From Epiperipatus broadwayi (Eukaryota > Onychophora > Udeonychophora > Euonychophora > Peripatidae): DNA of 64,000 bases. Every line of letters starts with the position of its first letter. The stretch's first letter is position 1. The DNA lies in assembly GCA_028023455.1 (NCBI GenBank), contig JAQFVV010006738.1, forward strand, positions 17,501 through 81,500. Reading direction: 5' to 3'. The notes below the pieces were generated by a model that saw nothing but the letters and a program-made list of their open reading frames with translations, was not told the DNA's origin and made no database searches. This document shows, one piece after another, positions 48,587-59,984 of the stretch. A program made the position numbers and the translations under genes.

Positions 48587-49569
48587 ATGCCTGACAACTC
48601 AGAGAACACTACAAGCGAAATAGAAATCAATTACATTGACGCGCTTCAAAGCCAGACTCTTAATAGCCGAAAAGTAGCAGCATGGACCAATGAAGACGCT
48701 GGCTACAAATGGCTGATGGAGAAAATTAGAAGAGGTTGGCCAGCACAACGTCCTCCGTTTTTGCACATAGAGCTATGGAAAGCTCACGAAAAACTATCAA
48801 TATGTAAAGGTTGCATTCTTAAAGGCGATCAGGTCCTAATACCAAAAATAGGCAGATCGCACATGCTAAATTTATTACATGAAGGCCATCCAGGCATTGT
48901 CAGGGCAAAAGCGTTAGCCCGTAGTTATGTATGGTGGCCGAGAATTAGCACTGATATAGAAACATTCATAAAAAAATGTTCTAGCTGTCAGTCATGTGCA
49001 AAAGCACCCCCAGTGAAATATGAAGCATGGAAAGAAGCAGAGAAACCTTGGCAGAGAATTCACATTGACCACTGCGGTCCAATCCACGGACAATTATTTC
49101 TGGTAGTGGTCGATGCCTACTCAGGATGGTCAGAATATAAAACAGTGAAAAACACAAGTTCGGATGAGACGCTGGACAAGCTCATGGAAATTTTTTCATA
49201 CCACAGTCTACCGGAAACCCTCGTATCCGATAATGGAACCAGTTTCACGTCTGAAAAATTTGCCGAATTTATGCAGGAATGGGGGATTAAACACATCCTT
49301 ACCCCCCCTATCACCCCCAATCAAATGGACTGGCCGAGAAAGCGATACAAAGCTTAAAGTCATCCATGAATAAATTGGGAAAAGGAAGACTCCAAGAGGC
49401 AGTTTTCATGGCATTGCTATATCAGCATTCCACACCCACAGCTAAAACGGGCAGATCACCTGCAGAAAAATATTTAGGCCGGAAGTTACGCACAAAACTC
49501 TCAGCAATAATGCCATCAAAAGAGCATCAAATGCCGATTACAGTAAACAACAAATTGCACTCTTCTTAA
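48587..49569 (+). pseudogene. Ty3/Gypsy integrase, frameshifted and 3'-truncated
   Basis: In frame with Gag-Pol after the TGA stop. The HHCC zinc domain includes HEGHPGI and CSSC (residues ~98-134 of this piece). In the DDE core, the first Asp is in HIDHCGP (~161) and the second in VSDNGTSF (~215). Just before the expected catalytic Glu, a one-base change in a run of seven C residues (49292-49298) shifts the frame. The Glu-containing helix and the C-terminal part continue in another frame, open to 49569, with GRSPAEKYLGRKLRTKLSAI, a conserved integrase tail. There the match stops and unrelated AT-rich DNA begins. Integrase joins the cDNA copy into the host chromosome; this one could not be made intact. 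Confidence 0.88.
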
Positions 49570-50034
49570 CGTTTTTGTTTTCTTTAAGCTAAAGCAAATA
49601 GAATGAATAATTAATTTCTTATTAAATTATTTAAAATATTTATTATACCTTATAGAAAAAATCACAGAACATTCCAATATTAGCTAAAAACATTTTTTTT
49701 ACTAAAATTCACCCATGACCTAAAAACAAATATATACACGAAAGTTTATCTTGTTAAATTGCATTTGAAAAAGTATATTTGTTAATACATTAAACCATGG
49801 ACGTGTAAGAATTTTAGTAAAAATATATATATACTGTAAATTATTTTACCCAATTTTTAATTTTTCTTGTAATTATTCGTATAGTGGTAGGCAGTATTTA
49901 ATTTTTATAATTTGTATATATTTGTTTACTAATTGATTTATATTTTGCCATTTTTTTATTATATTATTAAAGTTATAGTTGAATATATAATTCTAAGAAA
50001 GTATATAACTTGCTTATACTGAATATTTTATATA
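49570..50034. other. Non-coding stretch
   Basis: AT-rich; no LTR-like sequence and no gene were seen. Confidence 0.6.
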
Positions 50035-50425
50035 CGTATGTAGAGGGATCTGAACTCGGAATTTTTCAGTCTAAAGATCCTCCACTGTGAAAAATATACA
50101 TGATCAACAATATATCTATTTCGTGCAGAACCAGCTGTCATCAGTTGGGCCAAATAGATAGATAAATAGTTGGAAGGTTAAGAAGATTAAAGCCTGTCCA
50201 TTAAAGTTTGACAAATTGCTATCTTGATATAAATCGAGCACTGATTATATATATGTATGGGGGATTATGATCTGGCCTAACTCATGAGTGATGGTTCTGC
50301 GTGAAATACATATATTGGGAATCATGTATCTTTTTCTCATGGATGGTCAGGTATATCAATAGTTTGATATGGAGTGGAGAACGAATATACTTAAAAATCA
50401 TTGAGTTCAAATTCCTCTACTCACT
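50035..50425. repeat. Foldback repeat, family FB (member 5)
   Basis: The left part has GGGATCTGAACTC (complement of a B-box-like word) and TTTCGTGCAGAACCAGC, then TCATCAGTTGGGCC. The right part has the inverted core GAGTGATGGTTCTGCGTGAAA and ends in GAGTTCAAATTCCTC. Between them is GACAAATTGCTATCTTGATA with a (TA)n tract. It shares all segments with members 1 and 2 and carries the core in both orientations. Confidence 0.75.
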
Positions 50426-50602
50426 TAATGTTGAATAATAATTATATGATCGTTTTATATGGGATGCAATAATATCGGAGTTTATAAGTTGAATTAAATC
50501 TAGTTGAATAAATTTTCTCCGACATGTGGCTTTTTAAGATTTTAACTTATCTTAAATTTCATAGAAGCAGTATATATTTTTATTATATTCATATTATTTT
50601 AA

Positions 50603-50753
<151 letters not shown>

Positions 50754-50769
50754 ACTCACACTAAAAATC

Positions 50770-51985
50770 CAATATGGTTTTTAATCTAAGGTAATTCACT
50801 TGTTTAGTAATAAAGATCTGAAATCAGTTCAATATATATATATATAATATTACAAATCGATGTCTATTTCTTCCAAAATAATATAATGCTCACTGTTTAA
50901 AGCTATATCATAAACCAATGTCCTAGAGATGTCTACTTTTTTAAAAAAATAATGATGTTTAATTATATTTAGTCGTTGATTTTATGATTGCGGTGATATC
51001 AATTTAGTTAACACTAAAATTATCAATGATAAATTTAATTAGAAGTTAATAAGGTTTTTATATTATTGTTTGTAATTGTTTTCTTCATTTTTATTAAGGA
51101 TAGAAATATATGGCATGCACATCTATTACATATAATCCACCTATAGTCTCAAATCATCAATAAAAAAACCAATTAGAAATTATTATATTTATGCAATGTT
51201 GAATACAATTAGTGCTTAATAGTTAAATAAATTCAAATTTACAATAAATGCAAGAGTATGTGTAATTCACTTACATCAAAATAAAATATTATATGTATCC
51301 TACTAAATAATAATACATCTTGTTATCATTATAAAGAAAGAAATTCACAAATCTCAAGTTAATTTTAAAAGAATTCATTGTTGCCTGGTAAAGTAAAACA
51401 CGCAAAGAAAAAGAACTGGAAGTTTCACTTCGGAGAGATTTTTTCTTTACTTGCTGCTCTTTAATATTTGTGGTTTTAAGATATAAGCCATAATGGACAT
51501 TGGATAGAAATTATGAAGGAGTGGGCATGAGCCCATCTCAGTTAGTATCCATGGTAATAAAGTATTTTACTTCAATAAAAGAATAATCATGTTTTAATAT
51601 GGAGAATACCATGTTGAACAGTATGAAGCATACAAATGTTTGTATGTCAATACGAACAGTAAAATTTAATAAAAAGCAATAGCTGAATATCATCTAAGAA
51701 ATTTCTATAATGGTCAAATATCCAATACAATTTATTTGTCCACAATGATGTTACAAGTACATAAGTAAATAATTAATCAACCAAGATCTAAATAAACAAC
51801 TAATAGTTGTCTACTTCAATTTTGTTTGGATTGATTATTTATTTATTATTCACCCAGTATTTCAGATACTTCAATGATTAGGTAAAAATAAACTAACATC
51901 ATATTTCAGCAAAATTCCTCATCTTATGGTCTACATAAAATCCATAAGGTCATGTTTCATTAAGACATATTGTTAGTTCTGGAAA
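50770..51985. other. Non-coding stretch
   Basis: AT-rich. The last ~100 bases (from about 51900) already read as decayed PLE sequence; before that nothing is supported. Confidence 0.5.
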
Positions 51986-53195
51986 TTCACATTGCTAATA
52001 TTTGTCAAGGTTTATTTTCAAAGGCTGTCTCGGATTCTGGACACTTTGTCCAAATTTATTAAAGACATGAAAATTGAAGTAACTGCCATACTAGTAAGCT
52101 TTGATGTGAAAAGTTTATCTACAAATGTACCATGTGATGAAGCAGAGTCTATTGTAAGAAAAAGAATAAATGATGATAATAGCTTACAGAAATGAACAAA
52201 GTTCTTATTGTTAGTATAATGAAAACTATTAACATGCTGCATATTAATAACCTTTTTCAATGCAACTCATAATTCTTCCAACGAAATAAAGAAATTGCTA
52301 TGGGCTCACTATTATCACAACTGATTAACAATGTTTATGTGGAAGAACTTAAAACTACAAACAAAGTCTGTTCCATACCCACCTAAAGTTTGGCTTTGCT
52401 ATGCTAATGAAGCACTATTATAAACTTTCTGGAAGCACATCAACAACATATCCCCTTCACATAAATTCACAATAGAATCAGAATAAGAATAAAAATTGGC
52501 ATTCTTTGATATTCTTGTGGCAATACTCCCTCATAGCAAATCAAAGCTACAGTTTACAGAAAACCTACATATACAGGAAAATACTAGCGAAATTCATCCA
52601 ATCACACTAAAAACATCAAACATTAAATTCTATTATCACTATCAAACAGAGCAAAAGAAATTAGTTCAGAAACTAGTGATTTGAAAAGCAAGCTCTTATG
52701 AAAAATGGTTATCCATAATGTTATTTAAAAAACCTTAAATAAACAACAAAAAAAACCATCAAATGAAAGAAGAAACAATTATTGGTGCAGTAGTTTGTCC
52801 GTACTAACTACAAATAGCAGACAAATGTTTAAAAAACCTGCAATCAGTATAATATCAAAAGAGCTTCCCAGAGCAACACAACTCGACAAGAAATTCTAAT
52901 ATCTACTAAGCCTAAATATGAAATGCTGAAAAGCAAAAATTGCATTTATGAATAAACATGCAAATATGGAAAAGTGTATACTAATGATGTAAGTTCTCCC
53001 ATTGAAAAGTGATTGTAAGAATGCAAACTGATTATTTGAATGGAAAAAACAGGTGTCTAGGGTAGAAGACCATGTGTGTATCAGGGAACATATTTTATTT
53101 AGAAAACTACAAAAATATTAGTTAGAGAAGAAAAGGTACAAAAGAAAAAGCTTAAAGAAGCTTCTCACCTGATAATGGCAAACAATGCCATAAAT
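51910..53195 (+). pseudogene. Penelope-like reverse transcriptase, heavily decayed
   Basis: Plus-strand relic read across three frames. LSKFIKDMKIEVTAILVSFD and SLSTNVPCDEAESIVRKRI (about 52035-52190) match the PLE motif A segment (F-D-V-x-S-L-x-T-N-V-P). About 52290-52350 reads AMGSPLS-like then IxNVYVEEL (motif B region), and about 52385-52410 the damaged catalytic motif. FFDILVAILPHSKSKLQFTE at 52502-52560 is the conserved F-x-D-I-L block, followed by IHPITLKTSNIKFYYHYQTE. Multiple stops and frameshifts mean no protein. By motif wording it belongs to a different, Poseidon-like PLE lineage from the one at 16.2-18.7 kb. Confidence 0.75.
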
Positions 53196-53197
53196 CA

Positions 53198-53545
53198 AGA
53201 TGTGATACATTGGACTATTTCCATCATTTAAGAGTGAATGTTGAATGTGTTGAACATTTTAAACTTTATTTAAACTTTCCAAATACAAACAACTTGTTAG
53301 TAATAACACACAAATAGACAATACAGGTTAGTAATTATACAACGTTTTGAGTAGTTGCTGAAGAAAAGTGGAGAATAAAACTACTCGAAACGTTGTGTAA
53401 TTACTAACCTGTATTGTCTAGTTGTGTGTTATTACTAACAAGTTGTTTGTATTTGGAAAGTTTAAATAAAGTTTAAATTTTTCAATACCTTCAACATTCA
53501 CTCATAAATGATGAAAATAGACCAACATATTACATCTTATAATAA
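53198..53545. repeat. Large foldback at the end of the PLE relic
   Basis: Arms of about 155 bases (53198-53352 and 53386-53545) are inverted copies, containing AACAACTTGTTAGTAATAAC and CAGGTTAGTAATTA. The loop side holds CTGAAGAAAAGTGG...CTACTCGAAACG, a layout reminiscent of the hammerhead-type motifs reported in PLE terminal repeats. It probably represents PLE pseudo-LTR sequence in inverted arrangement. Confidence 0.8.
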
Positions 53546-53704
53546 ACCATCATTACAAACCTTCAGACAAATCCCATAAATCAACCTAGTATGATGATAC
53601 CTAATATATGGAAACCACTAATCAACTTTGTTCTTATTAAAAAGTGGCAAAATCATAAGGAAGCTCTTAGATATGTATAAGAAATTTCATGTGATTGTTG
53701 CCTT

Positions 53705-53792
53705 TGGCAGGATGGCTCAATTGGTTAGAGTGTTGTGATGAAATTAAATATTCAAGAATCTAACAGTCCAGGTTCGATTTCTATGTCAGTTA
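53705..53792 (+). other. tRNA-like segment (SINE head candidate)
   Basis: GGCAGGATGGCTCAATTGGT (A-box-like TGGCTCAATTGG) and, 60 bases on, CCAGGTTCGATTTC (B box) with the spacing of a tRNA gene carrying extra bases. The acceptor ends do not pair well and the anticodon arm is not clear, so a degenerate tRNA-derived SINE is more likely than a real tRNA. No target-site duplication was found. Confidence 0.45.
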
Positions 53793-54002
53793 TTAAGTTA
53801 AATTTTACTGATGTTTACTTGCTGTTGTCTATCAATTGTTTATTTATATAAAATCTCTTTGTCTCTCTGATATAGTGGCAGTAATTTACATATGCTAATG
53901 AATGGCTATAATCACCATTACTTATTATCTGGTCACCTAAAATAAATTTTCTATATGATGTGTTATGGTTTCTACATTAATGAAGACAAAATCTCTCTGC
54001 CA

Positions 54003-55514
54003 TTATGTCCAGAGAAACCTGTTAGCAACCTTACCTTCTCTTTCCATTCCCACCCTATTTTTCTCATATTCTACAACATCATCTTTGTGCACTATGACAT
54101 TTATATTTAGATCCCCATTATTTTTTAAACCCAGCATAAAAACCAAGAACTCACTTTCTGTATAATCACTTTGTTTATATTTATTCTCCCAAAACTTCAC
54201 TATTTCTATCCTTTCTGCTTGTAAGCTTTTACATTCAATTAGCAGATGTCTAAAGTTTTCCAAGCATTTCTTATGTAACTTTCTGAATAAATCACCCACT
54301 TTTATCGATGTATGTACATATATTCCCTTGTTGCTAAGGATTCTGTTCAAGCTTTAAACAGTAAACTACTTTCCTTGTTAATTCACACCCAATATTTAGT
54401 TCTATAAATATTCTCCAATTCCCTACTATTTTATTAATGCATCTACTTTTTTATCCAATTGTTTGCCTCTCTTCTTTTAACATAATCATCTCAATATACT
54501 GATGTAATGTCTTTATAAAAATATTCTGCACATTACACTATCTTTCTCACCCATTTTGTTGCTACCTGTCTTTTATTTGAAACCTAATTAAATATTATTT
54601 TGGCTATCTATTAATATCTCTTATTACCCATAAATTGTAATCTACCAAACATTTTCATTTTTCTTTTGCATCTTTCATATGAAAATTTTAGATTCCATTT
54701 CTTCTTAAATTGCTCCTTTTGTTATCTAAACATCTGCATCTAATGCATGTCTTCCTACTTCTCTTTGTACTTTTTGTAAGTAATCTAACTTCCCTTTAGT
54801 AACACATAATTTATCATTTCCATAAGTTAATCCTGCTATTCCCTTGTATACATTTCTTGCTACATCACATTTATTATATAAAAACACTGTTAATTTCTTT
54901 ATCAGTCCATTTCTTTTCTTTGCTTCACTTATCAATTTTTTTTCCCATTCATCCAAGCAATTTTTCTGATTATGTAAGATGATTTCCAAATAAATATATC
55001 GATTCGAAATATTGAAATTTATATTCCCAAAAAAAACATTTCTTTCTCTTCTATTTCCCTGGCATTTATCATCATTACTTTTGATTTTTCTTCACTAAAT
55101 TTAATCCCCATCTCTTCACCAACCCTTGTATTTGTCTTCAGCATAATATCCATATCTTCTCTACTTTCTGTACACAAGAAGATAATAGCAAATAAAAGAC
55201 ATAATAATATATGCATCTTTTTGCCATCTATTAATAATATCTGCACTCGCTTTCCTAGTCTTTCTATTGCTCTTTCTATTTCTCTCACATATAACAAAAA
55301 GAAAATCGGTGGCATAATGTATCCTTGATTTAGTACCACCCCATTTTTAATTCCAACTAATTCTACATTTCCTGATTGATAGGTATAGTAATTATTTTCA
55401 TACCATCCCTAAGTAAGTTCCACTAAAACTCCAACTATTTCAAAATTTTCTAAACTTACTCATAATCTATTTCTATTCATTCTATTATATGCCTTTTCTA
55501 TATCTATAAAAACC
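54003..55514 (-). pseudogene. LINE reverse transcriptase core and C-terminal region
   Basis: Right after the PLE the reading resumes with FIDIEKAYNRMNR (motif A, Asp kept; 55510-55470). NQGYIMPPIFFLLYVREIER (55335-55275) is the motif B region, then LLFAIIFLCTESREDMDIML stands where the catalytic A-D-D box should be and it is lost. The thumb follows (FSEEKSKVMMINA), then GLTYGNDKLCVTKGKLDYLQ (54860-54800), and a last piece with HKKCLENFRHLLIECKSLQA (C-x-x-x-F-x-H-L-L-x-x-C). That resembles the Cys/His motif at the C-terminus of many LINE ORF2 proteins. Read in at least three frames, it is clearly dead. Confidence 0.72.
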
Positions 55515-56985
55515 ATATATATATATATATCAAAAAATGATCAAATTTTAAATTAAAACTTTTCATAATGTTGTCTTTGCAACGTAATATATTAAAAATA
55601 ATTCAATAAAAAATTATTTAATAAGACAACTTTTTAAAAAATATTATGTTTAATAAACCTCACCAGCCCAGATTTCGCTTCTATATTGGAGCCTTATCAA
55701 GATGTAAATACACAAAGTTATATTATAATTCCTTCTATTTTACAGCAACTCCATCTATAGGCTTCATTTTATATTACAATATTAAAGTTAAAATAATTAT
55801 TTCCTATTCCTTACATACATAAATAATTATACATAATATTTACTTATAAATTATAATCATGTATTTACATTATATAATCACATATTTATATTTTAATATT
55901 ATTTATAAATTTCCTAATTTTCTCTTTTTTACATATTATAACTATATTTAATAATTTAAACTTAACATAATTAGAATGATAATTATCTATATAAATATAT
56001 ACATATAATTTACTTATAATTATACTTAAATTTTCCAGCTATCTAATAACACCCATTTTCCAGCCAATTTTACAGGGCTTTTAACTATATTCATACATTT
56101 TTCAAAATTCTCTTGTATATACAAAGATTCATAACATATCCTCTCACTATACTTCTTTATATATTTAATTACTTGAACGTTTTTTTCACAATTTATTCTA
56201 TGTCCAGTATTTAAAAAATGTAGATAAATCCCTGATCTTATATCCTTCCTTTTAATTGCTCTATCATGTTCTTTACCTCTTTCTAATGCAGTTTTCTCTG
56301 TCTGACCAATATATATCTTGTTACAAAATTCACAAATAATCTTATATACTAACCCAGCTTTATCATTCTCATTATTATTTTCTATATTACATATCCATTT
56401 CCCTAATGATCTACGGTTTTTCCATCCTATTTTAATATTATTAGGTAATTTTTCCTTTATCAATTCTTTATATACTTTATCAAAATATGGAATTGAAATC
56501 CATTTATTATTTATAGTTAATTTGTGATTATTATAATATCTACTATCTTCATTTTTAAAATTTAAGTTAAGTATAATTATAGGTAAATTATTCTAATTAT
56601 GTTAAGTTTAAATTATTAAATGTAGTTATAATATGTAAAAAAGAGAAAATTAGGAAATTTATAAATAATATTAAAATATAAAGATGTGATTATATAATGT
56701 AAATACATGATTATAATTTATAAGTAAATATTATGTATAATTATTTATGTATAAAAAGAATAGGAAATTATTATTTTAGCTTTAATATTGTAATGTAAAA
56801 TGAAGCCTATAGATGGAGTTGCTGTAAAATAGAAGGAATTATAATATAACTTTGTGTATTTACATCTTGATAAGGCTCCAATATAGAAGCGAAATCCGGG
56901 TTGGTGAGGTTTATTAAACATAATATTTTTTAAAAAGTTGTCTTATTAACTAATTTTTTATTGAATTATTTTTAATATATATATA
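55515..56985. mobile_element. Penelope-like element nested in the LINE
   Basis: Inverted arms 55587-55990 and 56578-56967 (about 390-400 bases each, near-identical) enclose a minus-strand GIY-YIG coding segment. (TA)n tracts (about 55517-55531 and 56974-56987) border the LINE on both sides. This is a minus 3' portion joined to an inverted partner, the same head-to-head design as at 16.2-18.7 kb but a different PLE family. LINE sequence resumes in register on both sides, which fixes the insertion limits. Confidence 0.82.
56026..56535 (-). pseudogene. PLE GIY-YIG endonuclease, best preserved copy
   Basis: The frame is open from about 56535 to the stop at 56026. After the RT tail segment WISIPYFDKVYKELIKEKL comes KAGLVYKIICEFCNKIYIGQ, with GLVYK and YIGQ as the GIY and YIG motifs and a CxxxxC-type metal-binding pair around them. 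TEKTALERGKEHDRAIKRKD and YLHFLNTGHRINCEKN follow, which include the conserved Arg and His and the N/T-G-H-x-I segment of PLE nucleases. The catalytic core looks intact. The RT itself is missing, so this is a 5'-truncated copy. Confidence 0.85.
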
Positions 56986-57083
56986 TATTTCTTGCTATAT
57001 TCCTACTCATATAAGTGGTATGATTACAAATAAACTATCTTCTATATGCTTATCCAATCAGAAACTTCTTTTCATTTCTGTAA

Positions 57084-57560
57084 TTATATTATTTTTTCCA
57101 TACATTTTGCTATCCTTCCAGTCACCATATATGCAAAAACATTATATAATACTGAAATTACCACTATCAGTCTGTAATTGTTTGTCTTTCTACGATACTT
57201 ACCTTTACCTTTAAACAATAATCTTACTCTTATATTATTCCATCTGTCTAGAAATTTTGTCTTCTGTGCCATCTTACTAAAACATGATAACACATTTAAT
57301 TTTCCCCTATTTCCCAAATACATCACCATCTCTGCTGCCAATCTATTTAAACCGTTTGCCTTCCCACTTTTCAATTTCTTCCCTGTCTCATTCAATTCAT
57401 TTTCTGTTAAACTAATCTTTCCATCACTATGTATTTTTATGTTTGTTATCACTCTGTCCTTCACATCTAACATTTTTTCTGTATTCATTACATACTTATT
57501 TAAGATTGTCTCTAATTCTTTTTTAGAGCTATATTCTTTTTTTTCATCATTTAGTAACAC
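57084..57560 (-). pseudogene. LINE reverse transcriptase, N-terminal part
   Basis: Open over 158 codons. ELNETGKKLKSGKANGLNRL is the LINE RT block preceding motif 1 (L-K-x-G-K-A-x-G-x-D). RLLFKGKGKYRRKTNNYRLI and SVLYNVFAYMVTGRIAKCME match the block L-h-x-K-G-x-x-x-x-x-x-N-Y-R-x-I-x-h-x-x-x-x-x-K-h-h-x-x-h-h-x-x-R. The key D of the first block is Asn. Continues, after the nested PLE, at 55514. Confidence 0.75.
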
Positions 57561-58583
57561 TATTTCTCCCTCCCCTAAATTTCTTTTTTTTAATATATTT
57601 CTGAAAAAAAATTTCTTTCAACTCTTTCACTTTCATTAATATTCTCCAATAATTTACTATTTCCTTTCATCCTCTCTCTATAATTATCTTAGATATTTTA
57701 GGTAACTTGTCTTAATAATTTTCCCATTTAATATGAACATCTTTTTCACTTTTTTGTTTTTAATAGCACATTTATTTTCTTTGAATGCATATTTCCTCTC
57801 TTATTCACTTTTACTAATTCTCACTTTTTTATTACTTTTATTCTGAATATTCTTACCTAAAACCTTATTTTTTTACTTCTCCACACCAGTCCCTATATTT
57901 ATCCCAAACAAACTTTTGCATGATTTCTTCTACTTTTATTTTATATTCTTTTACTTCATTATTTTTATTAATTCTCCATCCACACCTTTTACTATCTTTT
58001 GTATTTTATTACTATTTTCTATCACATTACTAAACATTTCTATTATAAAAGAAATTATGATCACTATTATGTACTATCTCTTTATTATTAAACACTTTAT
58101 TTGTTCATATTCTATTCATTCCCTTTCTCTCCTAGTACTTAAATCCACCCTGTGAAATATATTGATTCTAGACCATGTATATTTCCCCTCAAAAATATTC
58201 GATAAAATTTTCAAATCTCAAATTCATTCTCTGGCAAAAAAATTTCAAAATTTGTCCATTTTTGTTATCCACATCATCAATGTAATCAATATGTCGATTT
58301 GTATCCTCTGTAACAATTATTTTCATTGTTTTTCATGAAACTATGTCCTTAATTAGGCATTCATATATGCTACTGTTCCACTCCATATACTATGACTATC
58401 TCCAGTGAGCATATACACTACAGCCACCATCCATTCTTGTCTTCTATCTCAAATCACAAATGTTCTTGATTTTTTACAGAATTTAAATATTTTTCACTTA
58501 CTGTTATACTACCATACCTTTTTTTCTTTTTCTTTTCTACGTATACCCTGATATACCAAATCTACCAGTTTAGATTCTTCTTC

Positions 58584-58853
58584 TCATACATGTGTTTTCA
58601 CTATTGCAAATATCTCAGGTCTTTCATTTTTAACTGCTTTGTTTAATCCCAGCAACTTTTCTGGTCTCCTATCACCATGCATATTCAAATATCCAATTTT
58701 TACATTTTTTTTGTTTCTTACTATCTTTTTACAGATACATTCTCTCTCACCATCTATATTTTTATCTGAAACACTTACCACTTCATTACTTCTTACATCC
58801 CTTCCATTCTTAATCTTCTTTTCGATAATACTGTAATTTAAAATCCTACCCAT
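58584..58853 (-). pseudogene. LINE endonuclease N-terminus
   Basis: Residues ~50-89 read KIGYLNMHGDRRPEKLLGLN and KNERPEIFAIVKTHV, the start of an AP-type endonuclease (pattern I-x-x-x-N-h-x-G and P-E-I-h-x-h-x-E-T-h). The Glu of the second motif is Lys here. The remainder of the domain, at about 58580-57700, is too decayed to follow. Confidence 0.65.
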
Positions 58854-58920
58854 CTTTATAAGTTTCCTAAACTATAATATTTTTCAAAAATCAACTCCTC
58901 TAATCTACATGATGTGATGT

Positions 58921-59290
58921 GATGTACTGTGATCTCTCCTTATATGGAGTCAGGAATCTCTCAGCAACTGTGCTCAGAGAAACCTATTAGACACTTTGAC
59001 TTCCCTTTCCATTCTCCAGCCCAAGTTTTCCCATATTCTTCTCTATTCTGCTCCATTTCATTTCCACAACATAATCTTTGTCAACTCCATGGCCTTTATA
59101 TCTAAAAACCCCTTTATCTTTTCCCAAATCTAACATAAAAACCAATAAGCCACTTATTTATTCTTCCACAACTTCATTATCTGTACCCTTTCTGCTTTCA
59201 GACATAGGCTAAAATAAGTTTGGTGGCGACCTCTTGTGACAGATATTCGGGACTGGCTGTCCAGTGCAAGATATACATGTATGTATATAT
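58921..59290 (-). mobile_element. 3' end of a sister LINE copy, upstream in tandem
   Basis: 58960-59220 matches 53990-54240 in the same orientation: GTGCTCAGAGAAACCT against TGTCCAGAGAAACCT, TTCCCTTTCCATTC, ACATAAAAACCAA and TTTCTGCTT. It is the 3' end of another copy of this LINE, ending just before the 5' end of the main copy. The remaining bases up to 59290 are less AT-rich and unassigned. Confidence 0.7.
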
Positions 59291-59905
59291 ATATTCAAAA
59301 AAAAAATTTTTTTAATCTAAGTTAATGACAGTTCATTATATTATTCATTACGAAGTTATTAATAAATAGACCAAATAAATAAGCCGAATTAATCAGCAAT
59401 AATACTTTTAGTAAAATAATTTAAAATTAAGGTAATTTGTATCTAAATTTTTATTTTGAATATAATTTATGATGAAAGCTTTGTTTAATCTAAAAAATAT
59501 AAAAAAAAAAATTATTACGTGAAAGATGGCATGTACTAACCGCTTTTTAAATTGCGAAATATATATGTTTAAATAGTATTTAAAGTTTTGATCACAACTT
59601 AAGTGATTGCAATATATCCAAAGTAGGTTATAATGATACAATAAACTATGTTAAATTTATAACTGTTGAACTTAATTAGTGTTGTTCTCTTAATAAACTT
59701 ATATATTATTATTAATCAATGCATCATATGATTTACTTATACTACAAATTACATCATTTATGAAATATTGATTCACATATTCCAAACTACTTATTCATCA
59801 AATAATTGATTATTTACTTATGAATTATCTATCTACCAAATACGATACTTACCAGCATATTGACTCATCGGTGACTTATAAATACATGAGTCTATTATGA
59901 TATAG
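59291..59905. other. Non-coding stretch
   Basis: AT-rich; no feature supported. Confidence 0.6.

Positions 59906-59984
<79 letters not shown>

Larger units (their letters stand above)
45514..49569 (+). mobile_element. Ty3/Gypsy LTR retrotransposon, lacking its 3' end
   Basis: Order: 5' LTR, primer-binding site, gag with two zinc knuckles, protease, reverse transcriptase, RNase H, integrase (PR-RT-RH-IN order, as in Ty3/Gypsy). No env-like frame, polypurine tract or 3' LTR was found after 49569, so the element is cut off in or after the integrase C-terminus. Coding damage is light (one in-frame stop, one frameshift), so the copy looks younger than the LINEs. Codon use and base composition are visibly less AT-rich than the surroundings. 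Confidence 0.9.
53985..58920 (-). mobile_element. Second LINE (non-LTR retrotransposon), split by a nested PLE
   Basis: Minus-strand relic. The endonuclease start lies at 58853-58584, RT N-terminal part at 57560-57084, RT core and thumb at 55500-54700, C-terminal part at 54350-54003. A Penelope-like element (about 55515-56985) sits within the RT. Downstream of the C-terminus the sequence is non-coding to about 53985. Many stops and frameshifts mean it is an old copy. A second 3' end of the same family lies directly upstream at 58960-59220. Confidence 0.78.

Noticed and set aside
49164-49373. Plus-strand frame overlapping the integrase
   Set aside because: Alternative-frame shadow; the integrase core motifs lie in the other frame up to the C run, and the true tail continues from about 49300 in the frame open to 49569.
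56318-57639. Plus-strand frames over the nested PLE and the LINE
   Set aside because: Antisense Phe/Leu-rich shadows of the minus-strand endonuclease and reverse transcriptase pieces.
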